Under the pieces are notes generated by a model. That model made no database searches. It was not told the DNA's origin and saw only the letters and a program-made list of their open reading frames with translations. Both the position numbers and the translations under genes were made by a program. Positions 14,022 to 21,663 of a stretch of DNA of 35,892 nucleotides are shown in pieces (positions within the stretch are counted from its first letter, which is position 1; each line of letters starts with the position of its first letter). This stretch comes from a bacterium UBP8_UBA817 (GTDB lineage Bacteria > Margulisbacteria > Marinamargulisbacteria > UBA817): contig DBHX01000045.1 of the NCBI GenBank assembly GCA_002296285.1, positions 625 through 36,516 on the forward strand, written 5' to 3'.

Positions 14022-14999
14022 ATGAAAAACTATAAGACGGAAATCAAAAAAGATCTAGAAAAAAAACCAGTCTTATATAAAATGAACGAAATTTCAAAAA
14101 AATTAAATATGACACCAAGAACAATTCGGTATTATGAATCAGAAGGGTTGCTTGAAAATGTCAAACGAAGCATTGGGTACACCCGTTATTTTACAGATAA
14201 TGATATTTTACGATTAAAAGAAGTATTATCACTTAAAAAGAGTGGCCATAAAATAGCTGAAATTAAAGAACTATTTGCCAAGAAATATTCTAAAGTTGAT
14301 GAAGGTTCTATCAAGGTTCAATGTTCGATTGATGCAACACTGATTGAAGAAAAAGATATATCACAATGTTTAAATTTAGGCATTGAAATCAACGACATCG
14401 ATTTGGTGATAAACAATGCATCGTTGAATTACATGGATTGGCGAGATGTGGTTGATAAAGAATTTTTAAAGCCATTCAAAATTAAGTCAAAAAAATCATC
14501 AACAACCCCAACAATAACCATGCCATTAAATAAGCAGTGGTTGGGAAATGGCATAAGATCCATTATTATTGATACCCTACATCAGATGCCTAAAATAGTG
14601 TTAAATCAATCATATGTAGATGAACAATATCTAAATACAACCGAATGGGTATTTTTTCCAGTAAGCATTCAATATTCTGCGACATTTAGTGAGTCATTGA
14701 CGGGATTTTATTATTTAGAAAAAAGGCATCAAGGTACGTCTGAATCACATGTTTTACCCTTGGAAAATTTATTATTTCTGTTGGAAAAACAATTAAGGCA
14801 GGTCTCATCTTCGGTAAATGGTTTATTAAAGCAGGTGACGTTTCACAGAAACCGAGACGCAAAACACAGTGATAAAATATCAGGTTTTATAGAATCACTG
14901 GTGCTGAATAAAGACCGTTTAGTTATTGAAGATCTAAGTCCAATTTACATCCAATCTTTGGGCTCAAATAATGCCTATTTATTATCGGCACTGACGTAA
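14022..14999 (+). CDS. MerR-family transcriptional regulator with an unrecognised C-terminal domain
   Basis: From ATG 14022 the protein has 325 residues; an in-frame ATG at 14010 would add four. Residues about 15-85 form a MerR winged helix: MNEISKKLNMTPRTIRYYESEGLL, then TRYFTDNDILRLKEVLSLKKSGHKIAEIKELF. The Arg-Tyr-Tyr core and the RYFTDNDI wing are standard. After a lysine-rich linker near 155-170 come about 165 residues that I do not recognise. They are rich in beta-type segments (TEWVFFPVSIQYSATF, LTGFYYLEK) and end SNNAYLLSALT. No metal-binding cysteine pattern is present, so it is not a metal sensor of the classical kind. The C-terminus may be an effector domain. Targets are unknown; rpe, back-to-back with it, is the first candidate. 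It is convergent with pepP with a 1-base gap. Confidence 0.8.
   Translation: MKNYKTEIKKDLEKKPVLYKMNEISKKLNMTPRTIRYYESEGLLENVKRSIGYTRYFTDNDILRLKEVLSLKKSGHKIAEIKELFAKKYSKVDEGSIKVQCSIDATLIEEKDISQCLNLGIEINDIDLVINNASLNYMDWRDVVDKEFLKPFKIKSKKSSTTPTITMPLNKQWLGNGIRSIIIDTLHQMPKIVLNQSYVDEQYLNTTEWVFFPVSIQYSATFSESLTGFYYLEKRHQGTSESHVLPLENLLFLLEKQLRQVSSSVNGLLKQVTFHRNRDAKHSDKISGFIESLVLNKDRLVIEDLSPIYIQSLGSNNAYLLSALT
14029..14034 (-). promoter_or_regulatory. -10 element of rpe (inside the MerR-type gene)
   Basis: TATAGT on the minus strand is followed by 7 bases and the rpe ATG at 14021. It lies in the coding region of the divergent regulator. With the element at 14006-14014 it forms a compact back-to-back promoter pair of under 30 bp. 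Confidence 0.5.
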
Positions 15000-15000
15000 C

Positions 15001-16326
15001 TTAAGCATTCATTGCTTTTTCAATTTCTTCACATGTCTTTGGGATGTCTGCGGTTAAATTCAAATGACCGGTTTTGGTAATCAACAGGTTATCTTCAATA
15101 CGAATTCCGCAATGAATCGTTTCGCCATTAAATTCAAACTCACCATATAAGCCAGGTTCAATCGTGATAATATTATTTTCTTTCAACGGTTGGGATCGAT
15201 ACGCGCGATTTGAATCACCATCATGAACTTGAATACCTAAGAAATGCCCAATATTATGCGGTTGTTTTTTATAAACTCTATTTACAGATCCACCTTTAGA
15301 GATAAAATCTTTATTAAGATTATCTTCAAGTATTTTCCAGGAAATATCATTTAACTGATTAAACGATATCCCAGGTTCAACATAGGTCAATATTTTCATT
15401 TGTGCATCGATAACAATAGTCATTAACCGCCGCTGTAAGTCAGAGTATCGGCCATTGACTGGAATGGTTCGAGATACATCCGTGCACATTGTATTCCACC
15501 GAAGCCCAAAGTCCATTAACACCAAGTCCCCATTTTTTAATGGCGCGCTGTTATTTCCATAATGTAAGATGGCCGCGTTTTCATTTTTGGCAATAATGGG
15601 TGAAAAAGACAGGCCATAGGGCGTTTCTTTAAGTAAATTCCCTACTAATGTCCCACTCAACTCGGTTTCACTATTAAAAGATGATTGAATCGTTGAAAGA
15701 AAGGCCCCCGCTGTTTTTTTAATGGCCGAAGTCAATGAATCAATGGCGGGTCCATCATGCTGCAAACGTTGTTCCCAAGACATTGGTGAAATATTTTGAT
15801 ATTGAAATGAAGCTCCGCCAATTCGGCGAAGGTAGTGTTTTAATGCCGATGCCCCATAACGGGGCAAGGATTTTTTGGAGGAATCTAGAAGCAAGTGCCA
15901 AACCGGTAATTTTTTTGCCAATTCTTTCAGCATGGGTCGAAAGTCTTCCATGGGTTGAATATCGTTAAATCCTGAGCTTTTTAAAAACGTTTCAGTTAAT
16001 TTATCACCCGTTGCAAAGGTTTCTCCTTCCCAAAAGACACGTTCTGCCGCATATTTGGGCAAGAAAATGGATTGCGTATTATTGGACGGATCAAGAATCA
16101 TGGCAATCCCTGTTTGGTTGATTCCTGTTAAATATAGAAAATAGCTATCTTGGTATACCGGTTGATAACAATTCGCCCAAGCATACTGTTGATTGGGTCC
16201 AAGGGGTGGCGCCAGCAGAACAATTGGCCCATGGCATTGAGCCATGAGCCATTCTCGACGTTTTTTGTAACGATCAACGCCAATATCTGCGTCATCTGAA
16301 ATATATAACGGGGGCCTTGGAAACAT
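15001..16326 (-). CDS. pepP: Xaa-Pro aminopeptidase (aminopeptidase P, M24B)
   Basis: Removes the N-terminal residue from peptides with proline in second position; a dimetal (usually Mn) enzyme. From ATG 16326 it has 441 residues, like E. coli PepP (441). The N-terminal creatinase-like domain includes RREWLMAQ and [14 protein letters not shown]. The C-terminal pita-bread domain shows [24 protein letters not shown] (two metal Asp), the [13 protein letters not shown]is region, ITIEPGLY (Glu) and the last Glu in [11 protein letters not shown]. The frame runs on to ATG 16347 and TTG 16365. The 16326 start is preferred because [10 protein letters not shown] matches family N-termini and an extended -10, TGGTATACT, ends six bases before it. 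Confidence 0.94.
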   Translation of the reverse strand: MFPRPPLYISDDADIGVDRYKKRREWLMAQCHGPIVLLAPPLGPNQQYAWANCYQPVYQDSYFLYLTGINQTGIAMILDPSNNTQSIFLPKYAAERVFWEGETFATGDKLTETFLKSSGFNDIQPMEDFRPMLKELAKKLPVWHLLLDSSKKSLPRYGASALKHYLRRIGGASFQYQNISPMSWEQRLQHDGPAIDSLTSAIKKTAGAFLSTIQSSFNSETELSGTLVGNLLKETPYGLSFSPIIAKNENAAILHYGNNSAPLKNGDLVLMDFGLRWNTMCTDVSRTIPVNGRYSDLQRRLMTIVIDAQMKILTYVEPGISFNQLNDISWKILEDNLNKDFISKGGSVNRVYKKQPHNIGHFLGIQVHDGDSNRAYRSQPLKENNIITIEPGLYGEFEFNGETIHCGIRIEDNLLITKTGHLNLTADIPKTCEEIEKAMNA

Positions 16327-16332
16327 AGCCTT

Positions 16333-16341
16333 AGTATACCA
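16333..16341 (-). promoter_or_regulatory. Extended -10 of pepP
   Basis: TGG-TATACT on the minus strand is followed by AAGGCT and the pepP ATG at 16326. The six-base gap puts the expected transcription start on the A of the ATG. Confidence 0.55.
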
Positions 16342-16391
16342 CAGCATTTGTGCTCTAAATGTCAATCATCATTTCATAATTTAGATTCATT

Positions 16392-16400
16392 TGGTACACT
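16392..16400 (+). promoter_or_regulatory. Extended -10 of thyA
   Basis: TGG-TACACT is followed by seven bases and the thyA ATG at 16408, with no Shine-Dalgarno. It mirrors the pepP element on the other strand about 55 bp away. Confidence 0.5.
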
Positions 16401-16407
16401 TAATCGT

Positions 16408-17211
16408 ATGAGAGAGTACCTCAATTTAATTCAGCATATTTTAGACAATGGTGAAGAAAAGTCCGATCGTACTGGGACTGGAACCTTATCCACATTTGGA
16501 ACGCAAAGCCGCTATGATTTAAGAGACGGGTTCCCCTTGGTTACCACAAAAAAAGTGTATTTTGACAGCATGCTCAAGGAATTGCTTTGGTTTATTCGAG
16601 GTGCAACCAACATTAATGATAATCTGAACACCAAGATTTGGGATGCATGGGCGGATGCCGATGGCAATCTAGGGCCCATTTATGGCTATCAATGGAGATT
16701 TTGGGAAAAATATGATGATAATAATGGCACCATCAAAAAGTCGTATGTGGATCAAATTTCTCAGTTGATTGAGGGGTTAAAACACAATCCTCATTCACGC
16801 CGTCATATTGTAACCGCTTGGAATGTGGCCGACATTGATCGGATGGCATTGCCCCCATGCCACACATTTTTTCAATGTTATCTATCCAGCGGTCATTTGG
16901 ATTTGCAATTGTATCAACGCTCGGCGGATGTGGCTGTAGGGGTGCCCTTTAATATTGCCAGTTATTCACTGCTTTTAATGATGTTGGCCAAAGAGTGTGG
17001 GTTAACCCCTCGGTATTTTATTCATACCATCGGTGATGCACACTTATACACAAATCATTTGGATGGCGTTAAAGAACAATTAAAACGAACACCCAAGGCA
17101 AGGCCGCAGGTTGAAATTGCCAATAAAGGTTTTTTTGATTTAACCTTTGACGATTTTAAACTCACGAATTATACCCATGATGAATTCATTAAGTTTGAGG
17201 TGGCCGTGTAA
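16408..17211 (+). CDS. thyA: Thymidylate synthase ThyA
   Basis: Methylates dUMP to dTMP using methylene-tetrahydrofolate, which becomes dihydrofolate. The protein has 267 residues (E. coli 264) from ATG 16408. A longer frame back to TTG 16348 adds 20 residues with no family match. Motifs: [19 protein letters not shown] (phosphate loop), [25 protein letters not shown], catalytic Cys151 in [29 protein letters not shown], and GDAHLYTNH. It overlaps folA by one base (TAATG), so the two are coupled; folA regenerates the tetrahydrofolate that this reaction oxidises. Confidence 0.98.
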   Translation: MREYLNLIQHILDNGEEKSDRTGTGTLSTFGTQSRYDLRDGFPLVTTKKVYFDSMLKELLWFIRGATNINDNLNTKIWDAWADADGNLGPIYGYQWRFWEKYDDNNGTIKKSYVDQISQLIEGLKHNPHSRRHIVTAWNVADIDRMALPPCHTFFQCYLSSGHLDLQLYQRSADVAVGVPFNIASYSLLLMMLAKECGLTPRYFIHTIGDAHLYTNHLDGVKEQLKRTPKARPQVEIANKGFFDLTFDDFKLTNYTHDEFIKFEVAV

Positions 17212-17717
17212 TGACATTTGATGTGGTTGTGGCTCATGATTTAAATCATGGTATCGGGTGTAACAATGAGTTGCCTTGGCAGTGTTCTACAGACATGAAG
17301 CACTTTAAAACGTTAACCGTTGGAACAAATGAAACCATGAAAAATACTGTGATTATGGGACGAAAAACATGGGAATCTCTTCCAGAAACCTATCGGCCAT
17401 TGCCAAATAGAGATAACATTGTATTATCCAAAACAATCACAGAAATATCCGGTGCAAGTGTGGCCCGTTCATTGGATCATGCATTGGAAATGGCCAACCC
17501 CAATGCATCTATTTTTGTGATTGGTGGGGCTCAAATTTACGAAGAGGCATTGGCTCACCCGGCATGCCATACGCTGCATGTAACAAAAATTTTCAAACGT
17601 TGTGAGTGTGATGCATTTTTTCCCGATTACGATACATTTAAGTGCACATATGCATCCAATATTTGGGTCAATAAATCAGCCAATTGTGCATTTTTCAGGT
17701 ATCAAAAACAGAAATAA
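17211..17717 (+). CDS. folA: Dihydrofolate reductase
   Basis: NADPH-dependent reduction of dihydrofolate to tetrahydrofolate; the target of trimethoprim. The protein has 168 residues. Motifs: IGCNNELPWQCSTDMKHFK near 16-34 (substrate loop, with Asp28 as the acidic active-site residue), VIMGRKTWESLP (cofactor) and IFVIGGAQIYEEAL. The C-terminal CDAFFPDYDTF matches the typical D-x-FFP segment. It is the second gene of the thyA-folA pair. Its stop abuts the stop of the convergent gene with no spacer and no visible terminator. Confidence 0.97.
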   Translation: MTFDVVVAHDLNHGIGCNNELPWQCSTDMKHFKTLTVGTNETMKNTVIMGRKTWESLPETYRPLPNRDNIVLSKTITEISGASVARSLDHALEMANPNASIFVIGGAQIYEEALAHPACHTLHVTKIFKRCECDAFFPDYDTFKCTYASNIWVNKSANCAFFRYQKQK

Positions 17718-19139
17718 TTATTTGGCAATTTGTTTGGCCATCCCTTTAAAAATAAATAAGTGCGGAATAAACAACGCATACCAATAGATTCGTCCCAGTA
17801 TTCCTTTGGGTCGAAATGTTGCTTCTTGTTTAAGATAAACCAAATCTTCTTCGGTCACAATGGCCCATTCAAGCCATGCTGTGCCAGGCAATTTCATTTC
17901 AGCATATAGCAATAATCGACCTTCTTTTTTATTTGCATAAATGACCCGCCAAAAATCCAGTGCATCGCCAGGGTTAATTTTGGAAGGGTGTGTCCGGCCT
18001 CTTCGAAGTCCAACCCCACCAAATAACTTGTCAAGAAGCCCCCGTATTTTCCAGGCTGAATTTAAAAAATACCACCCATTATCACCCCCGATGGACCATA
18101 ATTTTTCAATGGTTTTCTCACGGTCTTTAATGAGAATTGTTTGAGTATCTTTAATGCAGCCAAAGAATGGAACATTAATGTATTTATCCATTTGTTTTGA
18201 TTTCGTGATGTGCCAGGTATCTTTCCAACTCGAGATGACTGCATTTTCTTCAATTCGTGTAAATGTTCGTTTTAATGCAGACTCAAAGTCCAAATATTTA
18301 ATGGAAAGAACCGATTTTATATTATTATCACTGCAAATACTATCTTCTTTCATGCTATCCACCAGATATTTGGCCAATGAAAAATTGGTACTAGTAACAA
18401 AGTAAAGCCACATTGAGGACAACTTTAAACTAAGCACTGGTACGGATATGATGGATCGTTTTAACTGTCGAAATTTGGCAAGTTTTAGCATCATTTCTTT
18501 GAACGTTAAAATATCTGAGCCACCAATATCAAACACTTGGTTCATGCATTTTGGCTCATCAATGACGTTAAGTAATATCTGAATGACATTATGAATTGAT
18601 ATTGGCTGACACCGGTTGTTAATCCATTTAGGAGCCACCATGACAGGCAGTTTTTCAACCAAATCACGAATAATTTCAAAGGAGGCAGACCCAGACCCTA
18701 TGATAATGCTCGATCGTAATACCGTTGTTGAAATATTGCTTTGCATCAAAATAGTTTCCACATTCACCCGTGATTGCAAATGTTTGGATAAGTTATCATG
18801 ATTGGCAAGCCCACTCAAATAAATGATTTGACGGCATTGGGTCGCTTTAAGCATTTTGTTAAAATTCAGTGCCAGCGCCGATTCAATATCGGACAAGTCA
18901 TCCACGCGATCACTCATGGCATGGACCAAAAAATACGCAATATGAATATCTTCTGGTACGGATTCAATGCCGCTTCCGGATTGAAGATCGGCAATCATGA
19001 CATTGCAACCAAGATTTAAAAAGTAGGGTGCCATTTCTTCTTGTCGAATCAAGCATGTGACCTTAATTTTTTCTTTTAGAAGAACAGGAATCAGTCGTTT
19101 TCCGATATAACCCGTTGCGCCTGTTAGTAGAACATGCAT
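17718..19139 (-). CDS. SDR-type NAD(P)-binding protein with C-terminal DUF2867-like domain
   Basis: The protein has 473 residues from ATG 19139 (ATG 19142 is one codon earlier). Residues 1-230 form an atypical extended short-chain dehydrogenase fold: LLTGATGYIGKRLIPVLL at the N-terminus, HIAYFLVHAM, IIYLSGLAN and TTVLRSSIIIGSGS. No classical YxxxK is obvious, as in NmrA/YbjT-like proteins. The C-terminal half, with IGGDNGWYFLNSAWKIRG, LRRGRTHPSKINPGDALDFWRV and PGTAWLEWAIV, resembles DUF2867. The fusion is known in several phyla, but its substrate is not established. TATAAT lies six bases before ATG 19139, so it may have its own leaderless transcript although it follows another SDR gene by 18 bp. 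Confidence 0.82.
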   Translation of the reverse strand: MHVLLTGATGYIGKRLIPVLLKEKIKVTCLIRQEEMAPYFLNLGCNVMIADLQSGSGIESVPEDIHIAYFLVHAMSDRVDDLSDIESALALNFNKMLKATQCRQIIYLSGLANHDNLSKHLQSRVNVETILMQSNISTTVLRSSIIIGSGSASFEIIRDLVEKLPVMVAPKWINNRCQPISIHNVIQILLNVIDEPKCMNQVFDIGGSDILTFKEMMLKLAKFRQLKRSIISVPVLSLKLSSMWLYFVTSTNFSLAKYLVDSMKEDSICSDNNIKSVLSIKYLDFESALKRTFTRIEENAVISSWKDTWHITKSKQMDKYINVPFFGCIKDTQTILIKDREKTIEKLWSIGGDNGWYFLNSAWKIRGLLDKLFGGVGLRRGRTHPSKINPGDALDFWRVIYANKKEGRLLLYAEMKLPGTAWLEWAIVTEEDLVYLKQEATFRPKGILGRIYWYALFIPHLFIFKGMAKQIAK

Positions 19140-19145
19140 CATTTG

Positions 19146-19151
19146 ATTATA
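19146..19151 (-). promoter_or_regulatory. -10 element of the SDR/DUF2867 gene
   Basis: A consensus TATAAT on the minus strand is followed by CAAATG and ATG 19139. It lies in the 18-bp gap behind the upstream SDR gene. Confidence 0.45.
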
Positions 19152-19157
19152 ACCGAA

Positions 19158-19886
19158 TTACTCCGGTATTTTTTCTCCATCCCATGCAAAGACTTGACCA
19201 CTATTTTCCACGGTAACTTTATCGATAATATTATCAAAAATATAACGAACGGATTGATCTGGTGTGAACAATTTATGTTCTGGCACATGGCTTTGAAACG
19301 GCTTTGATAGATGGGTATCCACAGTGCCCGGGTGAATCCCAATGATGCTGAGATGCTTATTAAAACGCTTCATTTCAATGGCGGCGGTTTTAATAATCAT
19401 ATTTAATGCTGCTTTTGCGGCTCTGTAGGAATACCAACCCCCCAATTGGTTATCCCCAATGCTTCCAACACGAGCGGACAAAAAGCCCATAATGGATGGT
19501 TCTTTTTTATTCATTTTTGGAGCAATATGTTTAAGTATCATCGCGTGACTTAATGCATTGCATTCATACGACCATAAAAAATGATCAATATTTAATTGCG
19601 CTAGTTTTTTTTCAGGAACATGGGCTTCATTTTGAAGTGCACCAATGGCTGAAAGGCAAAGGTCAAATGGCTGGTCAGAATAGGGGGCTAAGCCATCAAT
19701 CAATGATTGCTCATTGGTTGGGTCCCAGTCAATAAAATCAACGGTTTGAGGTTGTGGTATCCGTGGTTGGTTCGATGCATTTCTTAATGGGGCAATGATT
19801 TTAATATCCGGGTATTGCTTCACTAAATGATTGAGAATGGCTTGGCCAATCCCCCCAGACCCTCCAAAAATGATGGCATGCTTCAT
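19158..19886 (-). CDS. Short-chain dehydrogenase/reductase (classical SDR, CsgA/C-factor-like)
   Basis: The protein has 242 residues from ATG 19886. The glycine-rich NAD(P) motif GGSGGIGQAI is at about residues 7-16. LCLSAIGALQNEA corresponds to the NNAG region. The catalytic Ser lies in SARVGSIGDN and YSYRAAKAALN supplies the Y-x-x-x-K pair. IGIHPGTVDTHLSKPF is typical of the C-factor-like subgroup. The substrate cannot be inferred. The frame continues 18 codons upstream to a TTG at 19940, but that stretch runs through a terminator hairpin. TATAAC lies 6 bases before ATG 19886. Confidence 0.9.
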   Translation of the reverse strand: MKHAIIFGGSGGIGQAILNHLVKQYPDIKIIAPLRNASNQPRIPQPQTVDFIDWDPTNEQSLIDGLAPYSDQPFDLCLSAIGALQNEAHVPEKKLAQLNIDHFLWSYECNALSHAMILKHIAPKMNKKEPSIMGFLSARVGSIGDNQLGGWYSYRAAKAALNMIIKTAAIEMKRFNKHLSIIGIHPGTVDTHLSKPFQSHVPEHKLFTPDQSVRYIFDNIIDKVTVENSGQVFAWDGEKIPE

Positions 19887-19892
19887 AATATA

Positions 19893-19898
19893 GTTATA
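19893..19898 (-). promoter_or_regulatory. -10 element of the SDR gene
   Basis: TATAAC on the minus strand is followed by six bases and ATG 19886, with no Shine-Dalgarno. It sits just downstream of the terminator of the preceding gene. Confidence 0.4.
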
Positions 19899-19922
19899 CC
19901 CAAAAAGGCAGAAAAAATCACA

Positions 19923-19951
19923 CAAAAAAAAGGGCCGCAATTGCGACCCTT
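19923..19951 (-). terminator. Rho-independent terminator of the small outer-membrane protein gene
   Basis: The minus-strand transcript forms an AAGGG-U-CGC stem with AATT at the tip and GCG-G-CCCTT returning (one U-G wobble), followed by eight U (19923-19930). It lies 29 bp past the stop at 19980. It is the only clear intrinsic terminator in the window. Confidence 0.9.
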
Positions 19952-19979
19952 AATTTGTGTTTAATTTCGTTTAAGAAAT

Positions 19980-20453
19980 TTAGAATAAGTAAGCAACACC
20001 AACTCTTCCGTTTGAGAAAAGAGTTGTAGTTTTTATCTCTGTTCCAGTTTCTGTACTAGTTTTTTGAGAGTAAATATCCGCTTGTGTAGTTAACACAATG
20101 TTTGAAGATAATGCTCTTTCAAAACCTGCAGAAACTGCAAGTGTATTATTTTTATCAATATCAGTACCGGATTTTTTACCTGATACGGTTTGGTAGTTAA
20201 CACCAGCGGTTAAAGCCGTTACTGAATCCAAAGCGATTTTGTAGTTTGCACCCACTTTAATAGCAGTGGTTTCAGTTTTTTGTGAAGCATCATTAGATGA
20301 GTTGCTAAACGTAACTTGAGCGTTGTACATGTCATCAGTGATAAATGCACCCAATCCACCTTCTTGCTCACCAATGATACCGAATCTTGGTGCTGCGCTT
20401 GCAACAGTTGCTAATACTAATACGAATACGAATGATAAAATTGATTTTTTCAT
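19980..20453 (-). CDS. Small secreted or outer-membrane beta-barrel-type protein, function unknown
   Basis: The protein has 157 residues. A signal peptide, MKKSILSFVFVLVLATVASA, ends in the AxA cleavage motif. The mature part has alternating hydrophobic/polar strands rich in Ser, Thr and Gly (YKIALDSVTALTAGVNYQTVSG, FERALSSNIVLTTQADIYSQ) and ends GRVGVAYLF. A terminal aromatic residue is the usual signal for outer-membrane barrel assembly. The size fits a small eight-strand barrel. AAGGAG precedes the ATG, and a strong terminator follows, so it forms a single-gene unit that may be highly expressed. It is divergent from the bat operon. Confidence 0.8.
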   Translation of the reverse strand: MKKSILSFVFVLVLATVASAAPRFGIIGEQEGGLGAFITDDMYNAQVTFSNSSNDASQKTETTAIKVGANYKIALDSVTALTAGVNYQTVSGKKSGTDIDKNNTLAVSAGFERALSSNIVLTTQADIYSQKTSTETGTEIKTTTLFSNGRVGVAYLF

Positions 20454-20590
20454 AATAATCTCCTTAATTATTTTTTTGTTTATAAAGTTGAAAATGTGTT
20501 TTGTTTTGATTTAAACATTCACCCCTTTCTGTAATCATAAATTTGATTTACTGACATAATTTTACTTTTTATTTTTTTTAATTTCAAACT

Positions 20591-20618
20591 TTTCTTAAAT
20601 CACAAGAAAGAATATAAT
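20591..20618 (+). promoter_or_regulatory. Putative promoter of the moxR-bat operon
   Basis: A consensus TATAAT at 20613-20618 with a poor -35 (TTTCTT 20591-20596, 16-bp spacer). The rest of the 211-bp intergenic region (20454-20664) is AT-rich and has no other recognisable element. A Shine-Dalgarno GGAG (20654-20657) precedes ATG 20665. Confidence 0.45.
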
Positions 20619-20664
20619 ATATATAAAAAAATGTTCAATAATTTTGGGGAAATGGAGATATAAC

Positions 20665-21663
20665 ATGAATCAAGTGGTGAATGACCAGCAATCAACAGGT
20701 GATAAAATTAAACAAACCAATGATCAACTGGCCATACTGAATCAACAATGGCAATCCGTGATTGTTGGGCAAAGTGATGTGCTAGAAAAAATTTTGGTGG
20801 CCTTAATTGCCAATGGGCATGTGCTCCTTGAGGGTGTTCCGGGGTTGGCGAAAACCCTCATTATTAGTACATTGTCCCAATTATTGGGTGGGGATTACAA
20901 ACGCATTCAATTCACACCAGACATGTTGCCAAGTGATATTGTGGGCACACAAATTTATAATGCTCAGCAGCAAACCTTTGATCCAAAAAAAGGCCCTATA
21001 TTTTCTCAATTTGTTTTGGCCGATGAAATTAATCGTGCACCTGCTAAAGTACAAAGTGCATTGTTGGAGGCCATGCAAGAAAAGCAAGTCACCATTGGGA
21101 ACAATACGCATGCATTGCCCAACCCATTTTTTGTGTTGGCCACTCAAAACCCCATCGATCAAGATGGAACGTACCCATTACCGGAAGCGCAAATGGATCG
21201 ATTTATATTTAAGACCGTGTTGACCTATCCATCAAAAGACGAAGAAAAGCAAATTATTCAACGGTTTCAAACAGGATTTCCAAACATTGATCAGCCAGTG
21301 GTTGATATTCAAATCATCCCAGCTATTCAACAATTGGCCAGTCAAATGTACATTGATGAAAAAGTGAGTGAGTATGTGATTCGCTTAATTGATGCCACCC
21401 GATTTCCTGAAAATCATGGGTTGGAACAGTTAAAGCCCTACATTCGCTGTGGCGCGTCTCCACGGGCAACCCTCGCATTCATCGCCGCATCCAAAGCCTA
21501 TGCCTATTTGCAACGAAGAAATTATGTCATTCCAGAAGATATAAAATATTTGGCCTATGACATTTTAAGGCACCGATTAAACTTAACATTTGCTGCAGAG
21601 GCTGAATCCATGACCGCCGACAAAATCATTCGCACTATTTTGGGGAATGTTGAGGTTCCATAG
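20665..21663 (+). CDS. MoxR-family AAA+ ATPase
   Basis: MoxR ATPases act as chaperones for partner von Willebrand A proteins, here encoded downstream. The protein has 332 residues from ATG 20665, fixed by GGAG 7 bases upstream; a TTG at 20644 is in frame but unsupported. The characteristic MoxR Walker A GVPGLAKT lies near residue 58. Walker B and the following stretch read LADEINRAPAKVQSALLEAMQEKQ, then ATQNPIDQDGTYPLPEAQMDRF. The C-terminal lid carries CGASPRATLA. It heads a run of eight tightly packed genes and overlaps the next gene at TAGTG. Confidence 0.94.
   Translation: MNQVVNDQQSTGDKIKQTNDQLAILNQQWQSVIVGQSDVLEKILVALIANGHVLLEGVPGLAKTLIISTLSQLLGGDYKRIQFTPDMLPSDIVGTQIYNAQQQTFDPKKGPIFSQFVLADEINRAPAKVQSALLEAMQEKQVTIGNNTHALPNPFFVLATQNPIDQDGTYPLPEAQMDRFIFKTVLTYPSKDEEKQIIQRFQTGFPNIDQPVVDIQIIPAIQQLASQMYIDEKVSEYVIRLIDATRFPENHGLEQLKPYIRCGASPRATLAFIAASKAYAYLQRRNYVIPEDIKYLAYDILRHRLNLTFAAEAESMTADKIIRTILGNVEVP

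Noticed and set aside
16327..16365. Longer N-termini for pepP beginning at ATG 16347 or TTG 16365
   Set aside because: The extension covers the pepP extended -10 and is absent from family members; ATG 16326 gives the typical length.
16348..16407. Longer N-terminus for thyA beginning at TTG 16348
   Set aside because: The extra 20 residues match nothing in thymidylate synthases and run through the -10 elements of pepP and thyA.
16486..16494. Consensus DnaA box TTATCCACA inside thyA
   Set aside because: A single isolated 9-mer far from the other boxes, within a coding stretch; most likely chance.
19887..19940. Longer N-terminus for the SDR gene beginning at TTG 19940
   Set aside because: It would include the terminator hairpin of the upstream gene; the Rossmann fold begins directly after ATG 19886.
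20881..21162. Antisense frame inside the moxR gene
   Set aside because: It is a by-product of the coding strand; the MoxR protein motifs explain this region fully.
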